NCBI GenBank assembly: GCA_030429495.1
Contig: JAUIFH010000008.1
Location: 1 to 64,000, forward strand
Source of the DNA: Alphaproteobacteria bacterium
GTDB taxonomy: Bacteria > Pseudomonadota > Alphaproteobacteria > Rhodobacterales > Rhodobacteraceae
Length of the DNA: 64,000 nt
Reading direction: 5' to 3'
Position 1 is the stretch's first letter; each line of letters starts with the position of its first letter. Position numbers and translations under genes: made by a program. Of the stretch, positions 18,353 to 27,199 are shown piece after piece. Below the pieces are notes generated by a model, which saw only the letters and a program-made list of their open reading frames with translations, had not been told where the DNA came from and did no database searches.

Positions 18353-18808
18353 ATGGGCGAATTCCGCAGCCATATGGATACGGCGCTGGATGAAGCGTGC
18401 GCCGCGGCCCGGCGCGGCGAGGTGCCGGTCGGTGCCGTCGTCGTGTCGCCGGACGGGCGCGTCGTGGCGCAAGCCGGGAACCGCACGCGGGAGATGAACG
18501 ATCCCACCGCCCATGCCGAGATCCTCGCCTTGCGTGCGGCCTGCGCGGCGGCCGGGTCCGAACGTCTGATCGGGCATGACCTTTATGTCACCCTCGAACC
18601 CTGTCCGATGTGCGCCGCAGCAATTGCCGCCGCGCGGATCGAGCGGCTTTACTACGGGGCGGACGATCCCAAGTCCGGCGGCGTGGCGCACGGCGCGCGG
18701 GTTTTTTCCCATCCGCAATGTCATCACGTCCCCGACGTCTACGACGGAATCGGCGCCGAAGCTGCGGCGGCCCTGCTCCGCGACTTCTTCGCGGAGCGGC
18801 GCGACTAG
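18353..18808 (+). CDS. tadA: tRNA-specific adenosine deaminase TadA
   Basis: This 151-aa cytidine-deaminase-fold enzyme makes inosine-34 in tRNA-Arg(ACG). The catalytic zinc site is present as HAEILAL and PCPMCAAAI, and RGEVPVGAVVV is typical. I take ATG at 18353; the next ATG (18374) would remove seven residues and is the alternative, because the AGGAGG at 18346 sits very close to the first ATG. It is divergent from rluB. Confidence 0.93.
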   Translation: MGEFRSHMDTALDEACAAARRGEVPVGAVVVSPDGRVVAQAGNRTREMNDPTAHAEILALRAACAAAGSERLIGHDLYVTLEPCPMCAAAIAAARIERLYYGADDPKSGGVAHGARVFSHPQCHHVPDVYDGIGAEAAAALLRDFFAERRD

Positions 18809-18951
18809 ACCGGACCGCGTGAGGACGACGATTGTTGCGCCCAGAACACGCACAATCCGGTCTGGCAGGCCGGTACAATGTCGCGCTTTGTATCTGTGTG
18901 AATCGGTGTATCTTGCCGCCGTCCTGAACCCGAATTGAAAGGAGGCGTAGG

Positions 18952-19056
18952 ATGAACATCTTTGATCTTGCGACGCTCCGTACCGGTGGGGACGTAATGG
19001 CGATGGTTGTTTCTTCCCGCCGCTGGACCTGCCCGGGCTATCAACGCACCGCGTAA
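18952..19056 (+). CDS. 34-aa small protein or leader peptide
   Basis: ATG at 18952 follows an excellent ribosome site (AAAGGAGG, spacing 7) and opens a frame of 34 codons ending in TAA. The peptide starts MNIFDLATLRTGGDV and contains RRWTCPGYQR near the end. I recognise no domain. It lies 116 nt before a DUF1127 gene on the same strand and could be a leader or an independent small protein. Evidence is the ribosome site and position only. Confidence 0.45.
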   Translation: MNIFDLATLRTGGDVMAMVVSSRRWTCPGYQRTA

Positions 19057-19172
19057 GGTTCTGAAACCAGACGGTATTCACCGTCTTATTACTCCAAACC
19101 CGTAGCAGGATACCGGACCGCCACGTTCAGCGCGGGCCGCACTGTCCGATCCCTAAATCCTTCAGAGGAGCC

Positions 19173-19433
19173 ATGGTGCCGTCCGGCATCCGGCTGAGTG
19201 ATACAATGAACGCACAATTGATACCCGTCTGCCCCGACGACCGGCCCCATATCCGGGCCGTTGAGACGCTCGTCGCCCGCTACGGCCTTGTCAGCATTGC
19301 ATTGGCCGTCGCGAACATCGCGCTGCGCCGCAAGCAAACGGCGCGCCGGTTCGACACCGACCTGCCGGACCGGCTGCGGCGTGACATCGGCCTGCCGCCG
19401 CTGGCACCCAGCCGGCGGCACTGGGAGCTGTGA
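19173..19433 (+). CDS. DUF1127-like small protein
   Basis: This 86-aa protein ends in a DUF1127/YjiS-like segment (LPDRLRRDIGLPP) after a hydrophobic stretch (LVSIALAVANIALRR). Small DUF1127 proteins of alphaproteobacteria are linked to stress-induced sRNA loci and RNA turnover. ATG at 19173 is chosen because AGAGGAG precedes it; ATG at 19206 is the alternative. A second DUF1127 protein is encoded at 29570-29776. Confidence 0.7.
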   Translation: MVPSGIRLSDTMNAQLIPVCPDDRPHIRAVETLVARYGLVSIALAVANIALRRKQTARRFDTDLPDRLRRDIGLPPLAPSRRHWEL

Positions 19434-19463
19434 CGGCCGGGTGGCCGGCCGGCGGCGGAGGCG

Positions 19464-20156
19464 TCAGATCGTGATCGGGCTCATCACTTCGGGCTCGATC
19501 ACGGTCACGCCCGGCAACCCCGCCTTCAGTTCGTCCGCCGACTGCTCAAGCAGTGGGAAAGTCTTGTAGTGGCAGGGAATTACGGTCTTGAAGTCGAAGT
19601 ATTTCTTCGCGGCATAGGCCGCCATCTTCATGTCCATCGTGAAGTATCCACCGGCGCAGAGGATGCCGATGTCGGGGGTGTGGTATTCGCCCATCCAGCC
19701 CATGTCGGCCATGATCGTCGTGTCGCCTGAAACATAGATTGTATGACCCTCGCCGGAGATCATGTAGCCGGCCTCGTGCCCGGCGTAGACGGGGCCGTGC
19801 GCGCCTTCCATCGAGGAGGAGTGCTGCGCCGGAACCATCGTGACGCTGGCCCCGCCCATGTCGACCGTGCCGCCCTTGTTGAATCCGATCCCGGCGATGC
19901 CCTCATGCGCCTCCCAGTAGGAGATGAGGTCATAGATGCCCGCGACCGGGATCTTCGCCGCCTTCGCGATGGAAAGCGTGTCGCCGGTATGGTCGCCATG
20001 GCCATGCGTGACAAGGATATGCGTGGCCCCCTTCAGCGCCGCGTCACGGCGGTCCGCCGGGAACGACGGATTGCCGGTAAGCCAGGGGTCGAGCAGGATC
20101 ACCGCCTTCTCGATTTCGATGCGGAAGCCGGAATGGCCGAGCCAGGTGATCTTCAT
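19464..20156 (-). CDS. UPF0173 metal-dependent hydrolase (metallo-beta-lactamase fold)
   Basis: This 230-aa protein begins KITWLGHSGFRIEI, has the metal motif THGHGDHTGD near residues 52-61, and a later VSGDTTIMADM. These identify the UPF0173 branch of the metallo-beta-lactamase superfamily; substrates are unknown. ATG at 20156 follows GGAGG. It is divergent from gatC. Confidence 0.9.
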   Translation of the reverse strand: MKITWLGHSGFRIEIEKAVILLDPWLTGNPSFPADRRDAALKGATHILVTHGHGDHTGDTLSIAKAAKIPVAGIYDLISYWEAHEGIAGIGFNKGGTVDMGGASVTMVPAQHSSSMEGAHGPVYAGHEAGYMISGEGHTIYVSGDTTIMADMGWMGEYHTPDIGILCAGGYFTMDMKMAAYAAKKYFDFKTVIPCHYKTFPLLEQSADELKAGLPGVTVIEPEVMSPITI

Positions 20157-20240
20157 GCAGTCCTCCATCTGTTGGCGCCCTTGCGGGCCGGGCGTGGCGC
20201 GGGTAAACCCTGCCCCGATCCAAGGACGGAGTGAAGCCCC

Positions 20241-20528
20241 ATGTCCATCGACACCGATACCGCGCGCAAGGTTGCGCATCTGGCGCGCATCGCCGTGAAG
20301 GAAGAGGATCTTCCGGCGCTGGCAGGCGAGCTTTCTGCTGTGCTGGCCTTCATGGAACAGCTCAACGAAGTCGATGTCGAGGGCGTGGAGCCGATGACGA
20401 GCGTGACGCCGATGCGGCTCAAGCGGCGCGAGGATGTGGTGACGGATGGCGGTATTCAGCAGCGGATATTGAAGAACGCGCCCGATGCGCGCGAGGGGTT
20501 CTTTGCAGTGCCGAAGGTGGTGGAATGA
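20241..20528 (+). CDS. gatC: aspartyl/glutamyl-tRNA(Asn/Gln) amidotransferase subunit C
   Basis: This 95-aa subunit clamps GatA and GatB together in the complex that amidates Glu-tRNA(Gln) and Asp-tRNA(Asn). Typical features are [25 protein letters not shown] and the C-terminal FFAVPKVVE. Its stop overlaps the gatA start (ATGA). gatB is not in this window. Confidence 0.96.
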   Translation: MSIDTDTARKVAHLARIAVKEEDLPALAGELSAVLAFMEQLNEVDVEGVEPMTSVTPMRLKRREDVVTDGGIQQRILKNAPDAREGFFAVPKVVE

Positions 20529-22012
20529 GCGGGCTGAACGAACTGACGATCGCTGCCGCGCGCGATGCGCTGCGCACGGGCGAAACCACCTCGGCGGACC
20601 TGACCGAGGCCTGCCTTGCCGCCATCGAAGGCGCCGGCGCGCTCAACGCCTTCGTCCACAAGACGCCCGAGATCGCGCGCGAGCGCGCGGCCGCGGCGGA
20701 CAAACGGCTGAAGGCGGGCGATGCGCCCGCGATGTGCGGCATCCCGGTCGGGATCAAGGACCTGTTCTGCACCAAGGGCGTGCCCTCGCAGGCGGCGTCG
20801 AACATCCTGAAGGGTTTCAAGCCGGAATACGAATCCACCGTCAGCCAGCAACTGGCCGATGCGGGCGCCGTCATGTTGGGCAAGCTAAACATGGACGAGT
20901 TTGCCATGGGCTCGTCGAACGAAACCTCATGCTACGGCAATGCGGTCAATCCCTGGCGGCGCGGCAACGAAGATGCGGCGCTGACGCCGGGCGGGTCTTC
21001 GGGCGGGTCGGCATCAGCCGTGGCCGCCGACCTCTGCCTTGCCGCGACCGGCACCGACACCGGCGGCTCGATCCGCCAGCCCGCCGCTTTCGTGGGCATC
21101 ACCGGGATCAAGCCGACCTATGGGCGTTGCTCGCGCTGGGGGATCGTCGCCTTCGCCTCGTCCCTCGATCAGGCGGGGCCGATGACCAAGGACGTGCGCG
21201 ACGCGGCGATCATGCTGCAGGCCATGTGCGGGCATGACCCGAAAGATTCGACCTCGGCCGACATCCCGGTGCCGGATTTCGAGGCCGCCCTGACCGGCGA
21301 CATCCGCGGCAAGAAGATCGGCATCCCGCGCGAATACCGCATGGACGGGATGCCGGACGAGATCGAGAAGCTCTGGGCCGATGGGACCGCGATGCTGAAG
21401 GACGCCGGGGCCGAAATCGTCGACATATCTCTGCCGCACACCAAATACGCGCTGCCCGCCTACTACGTCGTCGCCCCGGCCGAGGCGTCCAGTAACCTCG
21501 CGCGCTATGACGGGGTGCGCTATGGCCACCGCGCCAAGCTCGCGCAGGGTGACGGCATCACCGAGATGTACGAAAAGACCCGCGCCGAGGGCTTTGGCCA
21601 CGAGGTCCAGCGTCGGGTGATGATCGGGACCTATGTGCTGTCGGCAGGCTTCTACGACGCCTATTACAACCGCGCCCGCAAGGTCCGCGCGCTGATCAAG
21701 CGCGATTTCGAGACCGTCTTCGCGGACGGGGTCGACGCGATCCTGACGCCCGCTACGCCCTCCGCCGCCTTCGGCCTGGGCGAGATGGCCGATGCCGATC
21801 CGATCGCGATGTATCTCAACGACGTCTTCACCGTCACCGTGAACCTCGCCGGCCTTCCGGGCATCGCGGTTCCGACCGGTCTTGACCGGCAGGGCCTGCC
21901 GCTTGGCTTGCAATTGATCGGCCGCCCGTGGGAGGAAGGCGATCTGCTGAATCACGCCTATGTGCTGGAGCGCGCTGCGGGTTTTGTTTCCAAACCCGCG
22001 AAATGGTGGTAA
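20525..22012 (+). CDS. gatA: aspartyl/glutamyl-tRNA(Asn/Gln) amidotransferase subunit A
   Basis: This 495-aa amidase-signature enzyme releases ammonia from glutamine for tRNA-dependent amidation. The Ser-cisSer-Lys catalytic set is visible: lysine in [10 protein letters not shown] near residue 77, [13 protein letters not shown] near 158, and [13 protein letters not shown] with the nucleophile serine near 178. Length is standard. It is translationally coupled to gatC. Confidence 0.97.
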   Translation: MSGLNELTIAAARDALRTGETTSADLTEACLAAIEGAGALNAFVHKTPEIARERAAAADKRLKAGDAPAMCGIPVGIKDLFCTKGVPSQAASNILKGFKPEYESTVSQQLADAGAVMLGKLNMDEFAMGSSNETSCYGNAVNPWRRGNEDAALTPGGSSGGSASAVAADLCLAATGTDTGGSIRQPAAFVGITGIKPTYGRCSRWGIVAFASSLDQAGPMTKDVRDAAIMLQAMCGHDPKDSTSADIPVPDFEAALTGDIRGKKIGIPREYRMDGMPDEIEKLWADGTAMLKDAGAEIVDISLPHTKYALPAYYVVAPAEASSNLARYDGVRYGHRAKLAQGDGITEMYEKTRAEGFGHEVQRRVMIGTYVLSAGFYDAYYNRARKVRALIKRDFETVFADGVDAILTPATPSAAFGLGEMADADPIAMYLNDVFTVTVNLAGLPGIAVPTGLDRQGLPLGLQLIGRPWEEGDLLNHAYVLERAAGFVSKPAKWW

Positions 22013-22042
22013 TTGGCCCGGTCAAAACGGGGTCAGGGGTTC

Positions 22043-22792
22043 ATGATGCGTAACCTTGTGCTTTGCCTGTCGCTTGTGTCGGTCGCAGCCTGCGTGCCGT
22101 CAGAGCCGAACGACCGTATCGGCGGCGTCGGATTTGAAAACTACGCCGATTACCAGCGCCGCCGGGCACAGGAAGCGCAGGCGCGCAACTACGCCCCGGC
22201 GGGCCAGACCGTGCAGGGCCCGGTTCAGAACGCCGCCGTGCCCTTCCCGTCAGGCACCGCCCCCACTGGAACCGGCACACCCACCGCCGCCGAACTGGCC
22301 CGGGCCGGAGTATCCGGTGCGGCCGCCCTCGCGCAGCCGGCCCCTACGCCTGTGCCGGCGGCCCCGGGCGCTGTCGCTTCGGCCGCGCCGCAGGCGTCCA
22401 ATACCGGTATCTCGGACGAGCAGGATTTCCAGGCCGTGTCCTCACGCGAGTCGATCGAATCCGACAAGCAGCGGATTGCCCAGAACCGTGCGCAATACGT
22501 GCAGATCCAGCCGTCGCAATTGCCGGAGCGGACGGGCGGCGTCACCTCCGCGCGGTTGATCGAATACGCCCTGAAAGCGCCGAACCGGCGCGGCGAGTCG
22601 ATCTACAAGCGGTCCTCCGCGACGCTGTCCAACCACGAACGCGCCTGCGCGCGCTATGACACCCCCGAGGACGCACAGGATGCGTTCCTCAAGTCCGGCG
22701 GGCCGTCGCGCGATCCCAAGAACCTTGACCCGGACGGTGACGGCTTCGCCTGTCACTGGGATCCGACGCCGTTCCAGAAGGCGCGCGGCTAG
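22043..22792 (+). CDS. lipoprotein with C-terminal excalibur calcium-binding domain
   Basis: This 249-aa protein has a lipobox (VSVAAC, cysteine near residue 16) and a long Ala/Pro-rich middle region. The C-terminal excalibur motif has ERACARY and the calcium loop DPDGDGFAC. Excalibur domains are extracellular and often linked to cell-wall proteins. I use ATG at 22043 (site AGGGG); a TTG ten codons earlier would spoil the signal peptide. It is followed 3 nt later by a peptidoglycan amidase gene, which supports an envelope role. Confidence 0.82.
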   Translation: MMRNLVLCLSLVSVAACVPSEPNDRIGGVGFENYADYQRRRAQEAQARNYAPAGQTVQGPVQNAAVPFPSGTAPTGTGTPTAAELARAGVSGAAALAQPAPTPVPAAPGAVASAAPQASNTGISDEQDFQAVSSRESIESDKQRIAQNRAQYVQIQPSQLPERTGGVTSARLIEYALKAPNRRGESIYKRSSATLSNHERACARYDTPEDAQDAFLKSGGPSRDPKNLDPDGDGFACHWDPTPFQKARG

Positions 22793-22795
22793 GGC

Positions 22796-23467
22796 GTGGC
22801 GGGCGCGCCTCCGTCACCCAATTTCGGTCCCCGCAAGGATGGCGCGTGCGCCGACCTGATCGTTATTCACTACACGGCAATGCCGAGTTGCGCGGAGGCG
22901 CGCGCGCGCCTCTGTGATCCCGAAGCCGAGGTTTCGGCGCATTATCTCATCGCAGAAACCGGGACGGTCGAAGCCCTCGTATCCGAGGAGATGCGCGCCT
23001 GGCATGCCGGGGCAGGGGGCTGGGGCGGCGTTTCGGATGTCAATTCCCGTTCGATCGGGATCGAGCTTGCAAATACTGGCGATGCACCCTTTCCCGAACC
23101 GCAGATGACTGCGCTTGAGCACCTTCTGGCGGATATCATGGGGCGCCATACCATTCCGCCCGAGCGGGTGATCGGCCATTCCGACATGGCGCCCGAGCGG
23201 AAGCGCGATCCCGGTCCGCGCTTCGACTGGCGCCGGCTGGCCCGCGCGGGGCTGTCCGTCTGGCCGGAACCCGGCGATGCGCAGTCGGACTTCGCGGCCT
23301 CGGCCCGCGCTTTTGGCTATCCCGATGCCGCGCCGGACCTGCTTCTCGTGGCGTTCCGGCTGCGCTTTCGCCCCGGCGCTGTCGGCCCGGAAGACACGCT
23401 GGACCGGGCGCTTGCCGCCGATCTGGCGCGGCGCTTTCCAGTTGACGGCGGCGCGGCCTCCTCCTAA
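22796..23467 (+). CDS. N-acetylmuramoyl-L-alanine amidase (AmiD-like)
   Basis: This 223-aa amidase_2-fold enzyme cleaves between MurNAc and L-Ala of peptidoglycan. The zinc and catalytic residues are visible in VIHYTAM (about residue 24) and VIGHSDMAPERKRDPG (about 122-137), with NSRSIGIELANTG between. The start is GTG at 22796. There is no signal peptide, so it may act in the cytoplasm on recycled muropeptides like AmpD, or be exported otherwise. Confidence 0.88.
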   Translation: MAGAPPSPNFGPRKDGACADLIVIHYTAMPSCAEARARLCDPEAEVSAHYLIAETGTVEALVSEEMRAWHAGAGGWGGVSDVNSRSIGIELANTGDAPFPEPQMTALEHLLADIMGRHTIPPERVIGHSDMAPERKRDPGPRFDWRRLARAGLSVWPEPGDAQSDFAASARAFGYPDAAPDLLLVAFRLRFRPGAVGPEDTLDRALAADLARRFPVDGGAASS

Positions 23468-23475
23468 CTCACGAC

Positions 23476-23877
23476 TGCGCGGATGGCCGGGTGATCGCGG
23501 GCGCCTTTCGGGGCGCGCGAGGAAAGTCCGGACTCCATGAAGCAACGGTGCCGGGTAACGCCCGGCCGGGGAGACCCGAGGGAAAGCGCCACAGAGAATA
23601 TACCGCTGCCGCTTCGGCGGCAGTAAGGGTGAAACGGTGGGGTAAGAGCCCACCGCGGGACTGGCAACAGGACCGGCACGGCAAGCCCCACCGGGAGCAA
23701 TGCCAAATAGGGGCCTCGCGCGGGGCAAGTCCGCAAGGATACTGACCGCAGGGACGCTTCAACCCGAGAGGCCCGGGTTGGCAGCTTGATCCCGCCGGTA
23801 ACGGCGGGACGAGAGGAATGATCATCCAAGGGGCCTCGGTCCCGGGACAGAATCCGGCTTACAGGCCCTCCGCGCGC
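23476..23877 (+). ncRNA. rnpB: RNase P RNA (bacterial class A)
   Basis: The catalytic RNA of RNase P matures tRNA 5' ends. The universally conserved 5' core GAGGAAAGTCCGGACTCC begins near 23518, with later AGGGTGAAACGG, and the 3' core ACAGAATCCGGCTTACAGG ends near 23864. The 5' GCGCGGA (23477-23483) pairs with TCCGCGC (23869-23875) as helix P1, which sets the ends to within a few bases. It sits between the amidase and glycosyltransferase genes. Confidence 0.96.
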
Positions 23878-23905
23878 TTCACTTCAATGCCCCGCTGCAA
23901 TTTCG

Positions 23906-23921
23906 TTAACATTTCCTTAAC
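23906..23921. promoter_or_regulatory. CtrA-type binding site (TTAA-N7-TTAAC)
   Basis: TTAACATTTCCTTAAC matches the full CtrA consensus TTAA-N7-TTAAC. It lies 29 nt after rnpB and about 98 nt before the glycosyltransferase ATG. In Rhodobacterales CtrA controls motility and gene-transfer-agent related genes. That CtrA binds here is inferred. Confidence 0.6.
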
Positions 23922-24018
23922 GGCGCGTTATTGTGTCCGTGTCGGCACCACAACAGGCGAAAAACCGGTGCCGAAACGGGCAGAGCAGGCGCGAAGCGCG
24001 CAGCAGGATACTGAGAAA

Positions 24019-24999
24019 ATGGGCCGCGCAAGAAAGGTCATCGTGACATGTATGCGCAACGAGGCGCTGTTCGTGGTCGAATGGCTTGCGCATCACGTCG
24101 CCTGCGGGTTCGACCGCATCGTTGTCTTCACCAACGATTGCGATGACGGGACGGATCTGCTGCTCGACGCATTGGCGGCAGGTGGCGCCCCGGTCGAGCG
24201 GCACGACAATCCTGGCCCATATTCGGCGGGGAGTATCCAGAAACAGGCCCTGTATCGGTCCTATCGCTTGCCCGTGGTCGCCACGTCCCGCTGGGTCTTG
24301 CATATCGACGCGGACGAATATCTCAACGTGACCTGCGGCCGGCGCAGGATCGACGATCTGCTTGCGCAGTTTCCTGATGCGGACGGCATCGCGCTCATGT
24401 GGCGGCATTTCGGAGACGGCGGCGTGGAGCGATGGGAGGGCGGCAGCGTGCTGCGGCAGTTCACCCGGTGCGAGGCGGATCTGCCGGACCCCGCGCTCGG
24501 GCAACTCGCTGGTTTCAAGACCATATTCCGGCCGCGCAAGTTCCGTGGGATTAGCGTGCACAATCCGAAACGGCCCCGGCGGGGACGTCCGGTTTCCATC
24601 GTGAACACCGCCGGAGAGGAAATGCCGCTTGACTCTGTCCTGAACCGGCGCGGCTCTGGCTATACGGTTCCGGCAGAGCTTTGCACTTGGGAGAATGCAT
24701 GCCTGCATCATCACCATGTGAAGTCCGAGGATCTGCACAGGATGAAGCACGCCCGCGGTGACGCGAATGGCCGCAAGAACACCAAGCGGGAGATCGGCAG
24801 CGAATTCTACCACCAGACCAACCGAAACGACATTCGGAACATGGCTCTGGCCCGTTTTTCACGCCGGGTCGAACCGATCGCGGCGCGCTACCGGGCAATG
24901 CCGGGGGTCGCAGAAATCGAGGCGCGGGCTATGGCATTGTTTCGCGCGCGCTGGCAGGATGATCTGGTGCCGAGTGTTTCTGAGAGCGTCAGCGTTTAG
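24019..24999 (+). CDS. glycosyltransferase family 2-like protein (Glyco_tranf_2_4 type)
   Basis: This 326-aa protein starts RKVIVTCMRNEALFVVEWL and has HHVACGFDRIVVFTNDCDDG, then the metal motif HIDADEYLN near residue 97 (DxD type). This is the pattern of the GT2/GT92-like family acting on cell-surface polysaccharides. I take ATG at 24019 as the start nearest the domain; the ribosome site is weak. There is no membrane helix. A CtrA box upstream suggests cell-cycle or gene-transfer-agent linked expression. Confidence 0.8.
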   Translation: MGRARKVIVTCMRNEALFVVEWLAHHVACGFDRIVVFTNDCDDGTDLLLDALAAGGAPVERHDNPGPYSAGSIQKQALYRSYRLPVVATSRWVLHIDADEYLNVTCGRRRIDDLLAQFPDADGIALMWRHFGDGGVERWEGGSVLRQFTRCEADLPDPALGQLAGFKTIFRPRKFRGISVHNPKRPRRGRPVSIVNTAGEEMPLDSVLNRRGSGYTVPAELCTWENACLHHHHVKSEDLHRMKHARGDANGRKNTKREIGSEFYHQTNRNDIRNMALARFSRRVEPIAARYRAMPGVAEIEARAMALFRARWQDDLVPSVSESVSV

Positions 25000-25068
25000 G
25001 CTGGCAACGCAGGCTCGGGCTCGGATGCGCAACGGATTTTCATCAGCCTCGTTCCAAGGAGTACTGCC

Positions 25069-25761
25069 ATGAGTTTCGTAAAAACGCTCGCCACCCTCGC
25101 CGTCGGTTTTGCAGCGGCGCGTGGGGTTGACCGCTACCGCAAGGCGGGCGGCATGGATGGTGTGAAGGAAGCATTCAAGAAAGCCGGTGAGCCGGGCGGC
25201 GCGGTCGATCAGTGGGGCCAGCAGGCGGAGAAGCTCGGGCTTCCGGGTGGCGCCAAGGCGGTGCGGCAGGTCTATGAACAGTTCGGTGGTGCATCTGAGG
25301 CGGCCGAGGCGGGCCTTGGCAACCTGATCGGGTCGATGACCAGCGCCGCCGCCGCCGGAGGCAAGGCGATGGGTGATATGATGGAGGCGATGACCGGGGC
25401 CACGCCGGCCTCTCCGATCGCCGAGGAAAACGCCAGGCTGATGATCCGCGCGATGATCCAGGCCGCCAAGGCGGATGGCGAGATCGACGCCGAGGAGCGG
25501 GCGAAGATCCTTGACCATCTCGGCGACGCCAGCGACGAGGAGATCGCTTTTGTCGAGGCGGAACTGAACCGCCCGCTGGATGTGATGGGGCTGGCCGAGG
25601 CCGCTGGCGCCACGATGCGCGAGCAGATCTATTCCACCTCGCTGATGGCGATCCGCGTCGACAGCCCGGCAGAGCAGGCCTACCTTGACCAGCTCGCCTC
25701 GGCGCTCGGGCTCGACGATGCGGCGCGGGCACGGTTGCACAGCGCGATGGGTCGCGCCTGA
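25069..25761 (+). CDS. DUF533/TerB-like protein
   Basis: This 230-aa protein has an N-terminal Ala/Gly-rich region with a short hydrophobic segment. The helical C-terminal domain reads MIRAMIQAAKADGEIDAEERAKI and ends with SALGLDDAARARL. The KADGEID acidic pattern is the TerB/DUF533 signature, thought to bind metal. The start follows CAAGGAG. The role is unknown. Confidence 0.8.
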   Translation: MSFVKTLATLAVGFAAARGVDRYRKAGGMDGVKEAFKKAGEPGGAVDQWGQQAEKLGLPGGAKAVRQVYEQFGGASEAAEAGLGNLIGSMTSAAAAGGKAMGDMMEAMTGATPASPIAEENARLMIRAMIQAAKADGEIDAEERAKILDHLGDASDEEIAFVEAELNRPLDVMGLAEAAGATMREQIYSTSLMAIRVDSPAEQAYLDQLASALGLDDAARARLHSAMGRA

Positions 25762-25881
25762 GCCGCGCATTTTCGGTGCCGAGCGACCGGAATACCGGTT
25801 GACTCCGCACCGGGCGCGGGTAAAAGGCGGGCTTCAAGGATTTCGCGGGCGGCCACGCCGCCCGGATAATGGAGAACGACA

Positions 25882-26049
25882 ATGGCGAAGCCGACGACGA
25901 TCAAGATCCGTCTGAACTCGACGGCGGGCACCGGGCACTTCTATGTGACCAAGAAGAACGCCCGCACCATGACCGAAAAAATGGTCGTGCGGAAGTACGA
26001 CCCGGTCAAGCGCGAGCATGTCGAATACAAGGAAGGCAAGATCAAGTAA
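25882..26049 (+). CDS. rpmG: 50S ribosomal protein L33
   Basis: This 55-aa protein starts [20 protein letters not shown] and ends [13 protein letters not shown]. It matches bacterial L33 of the zinc-free type (no cysteines) over its full length. GGAGA precedes the ATG, and a strong intrinsic terminator follows at 26074. Confidence 0.97.
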   Translation: MAKPTTIKIRLNSTAGTGHFYVTKKNARTMTEKMVVRKYDPVKREHVEYKEGKIK

Positions 26050-26073
26050 GATCGGCCGATCCCGAGGGGCAGG

Positions 26074-26104
26074 GGGCCGCGCGGTTGCGCGGCCCTTTCT
26101 TTTT
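26074..26104 (+). terminator. intrinsic terminator after rpmG
   Basis: GGGCCGCGC/GCGCGGCCC stem (9 bp) with loop GGTT is followed by TTTCTTTTT. This is a textbook rho-independent terminator 24 nt after the rpmG stop. Confidence 0.93.
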
Positions 26105-26128
26105 CGCGGCTTTGGCTCTGTGCGCTCG

Positions 26129-27034
26129 TCAGGCCGTGGTGCGCAAGCGGTTCACCAGCAGGTCGTCGCGCAGGATTTCCTCCTTGCGTGCCGACAGTTC
26201 CTCGACATCCCAGGTGGCGCTCAGATACCGGCCGCCGGCCCAGTCCGCTTTACCGGAGCAGAGCCAGACAACGAAACTGGCGGCCAGATCCGGCTCGTCG
26301 ACAAGATAGCTGTGCATGTTCGGAGGCATGTTCAGCCCAAGTTCGGTCGCGACACCGCCCGGATGGATGGCGAAACACTTGATCCCGTCCTCGCCGTGAT
26401 CGCTCTGGACGAATTCGCACAGGCGATTGACCGCATGTTTCGCGGTTTGATAGTCCGACGCGCCGGGCATCACAAACTGCGCGCCGATGGATGAAAGCAG
26501 GACGAGATGGCCGCTGCTCCGCCCCTCGTCGACGGCCCGTTTCGCACTGTCGATGAGATGGGGGAGCGTGAAGCGGATCACATTGTAGGCGCCTTTCACG
26601 TTCACTTCCCAGTTCCACCACCAGTTTGCGGGGTCGCTCTCGCCGATCTTCACCCAGGGGCCGAGATAGCCGGCATTCGCATCGACGGCGTCGATGCCGC
26701 CGAACCTCGCCGCGCAATCATCCACTGCGGCGGCAACCTGCTCTGCGCTGGTGACATCGCAGACGGCAACGGCGCATTGCGTTTCTGGGTTGGCCTGCGC
26801 CACGAGGGCCTGCGTTTCCTTCAGCGCATCCTCCGACCGCGCGGTCAGATAGAGCGCCCGGGCGCCGGCTTCGGCGAAGGCCGCGGCGGTTGCCTGACCG
26901 ATCCCGCGGGACGCACCGGCAATGAACACGACCTTGTTCTGCGCGCTGCCCCTCAGCGTCGTTCTCGGGTCGATCGCGCCGTAGCGGGCGTGGCGTGCGG
27001 TGAATTCGGGAAACTGGGTTTGAATGGACGACAT
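26129..27034 (-). CDS. SDR family oxidoreductase
   Basis: This 301-aa short-chain dehydrogenase has the NAD(P) motif VFIAGASRGIGQATA near residues 32-46, VDANAGYLG near 117, and the catalytic YxxxK as YQTAKHAVN near 188. The substrate is unknown. It is divergent from an AraC-type activator at 27200, which probably regulates it. Confidence 0.88.
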   Translation of the reverse strand: MSSIQTQFPEFTARHARYGAIDPRTTLRGSAQNKVVFIAGASRGIGQATAAAFAEAGARALYLTARSEDALKETQALVAQANPETQCAVAVCDVTSAEQVAAAVDDCAARFGGIDAVDANAGYLGPWVKIGESDPANWWWNWEVNVKGAYNVIRFTLPHLIDSAKRAVDEGRSSGHLVLLSSIGAQFVMPGASDYQTAKHAVNRLCEFVQSDHGEDGIKCFAIHPGGVATELGLNMPPNMHSYLVDEPDLAASFVVWLCSGKADWAGGRYLSATWDVEELSARKEEILRDDLLVNRLRTTA

Positions 27035-27199
27035 CGAATGCTCTCCGTTCCTTGCGATGTTGATGGCAACACAAATAGGCGGGCGGACGGGTTCGCGCCT
27101 GCCGCATTCTCCGCAATTCCTGCCGCATTCTCCAGATGATCAGATTATTGGCTGCCGGGAAGAGAGGAGTATGATATCGCTTCTTCGTCAGGAGGGCAC

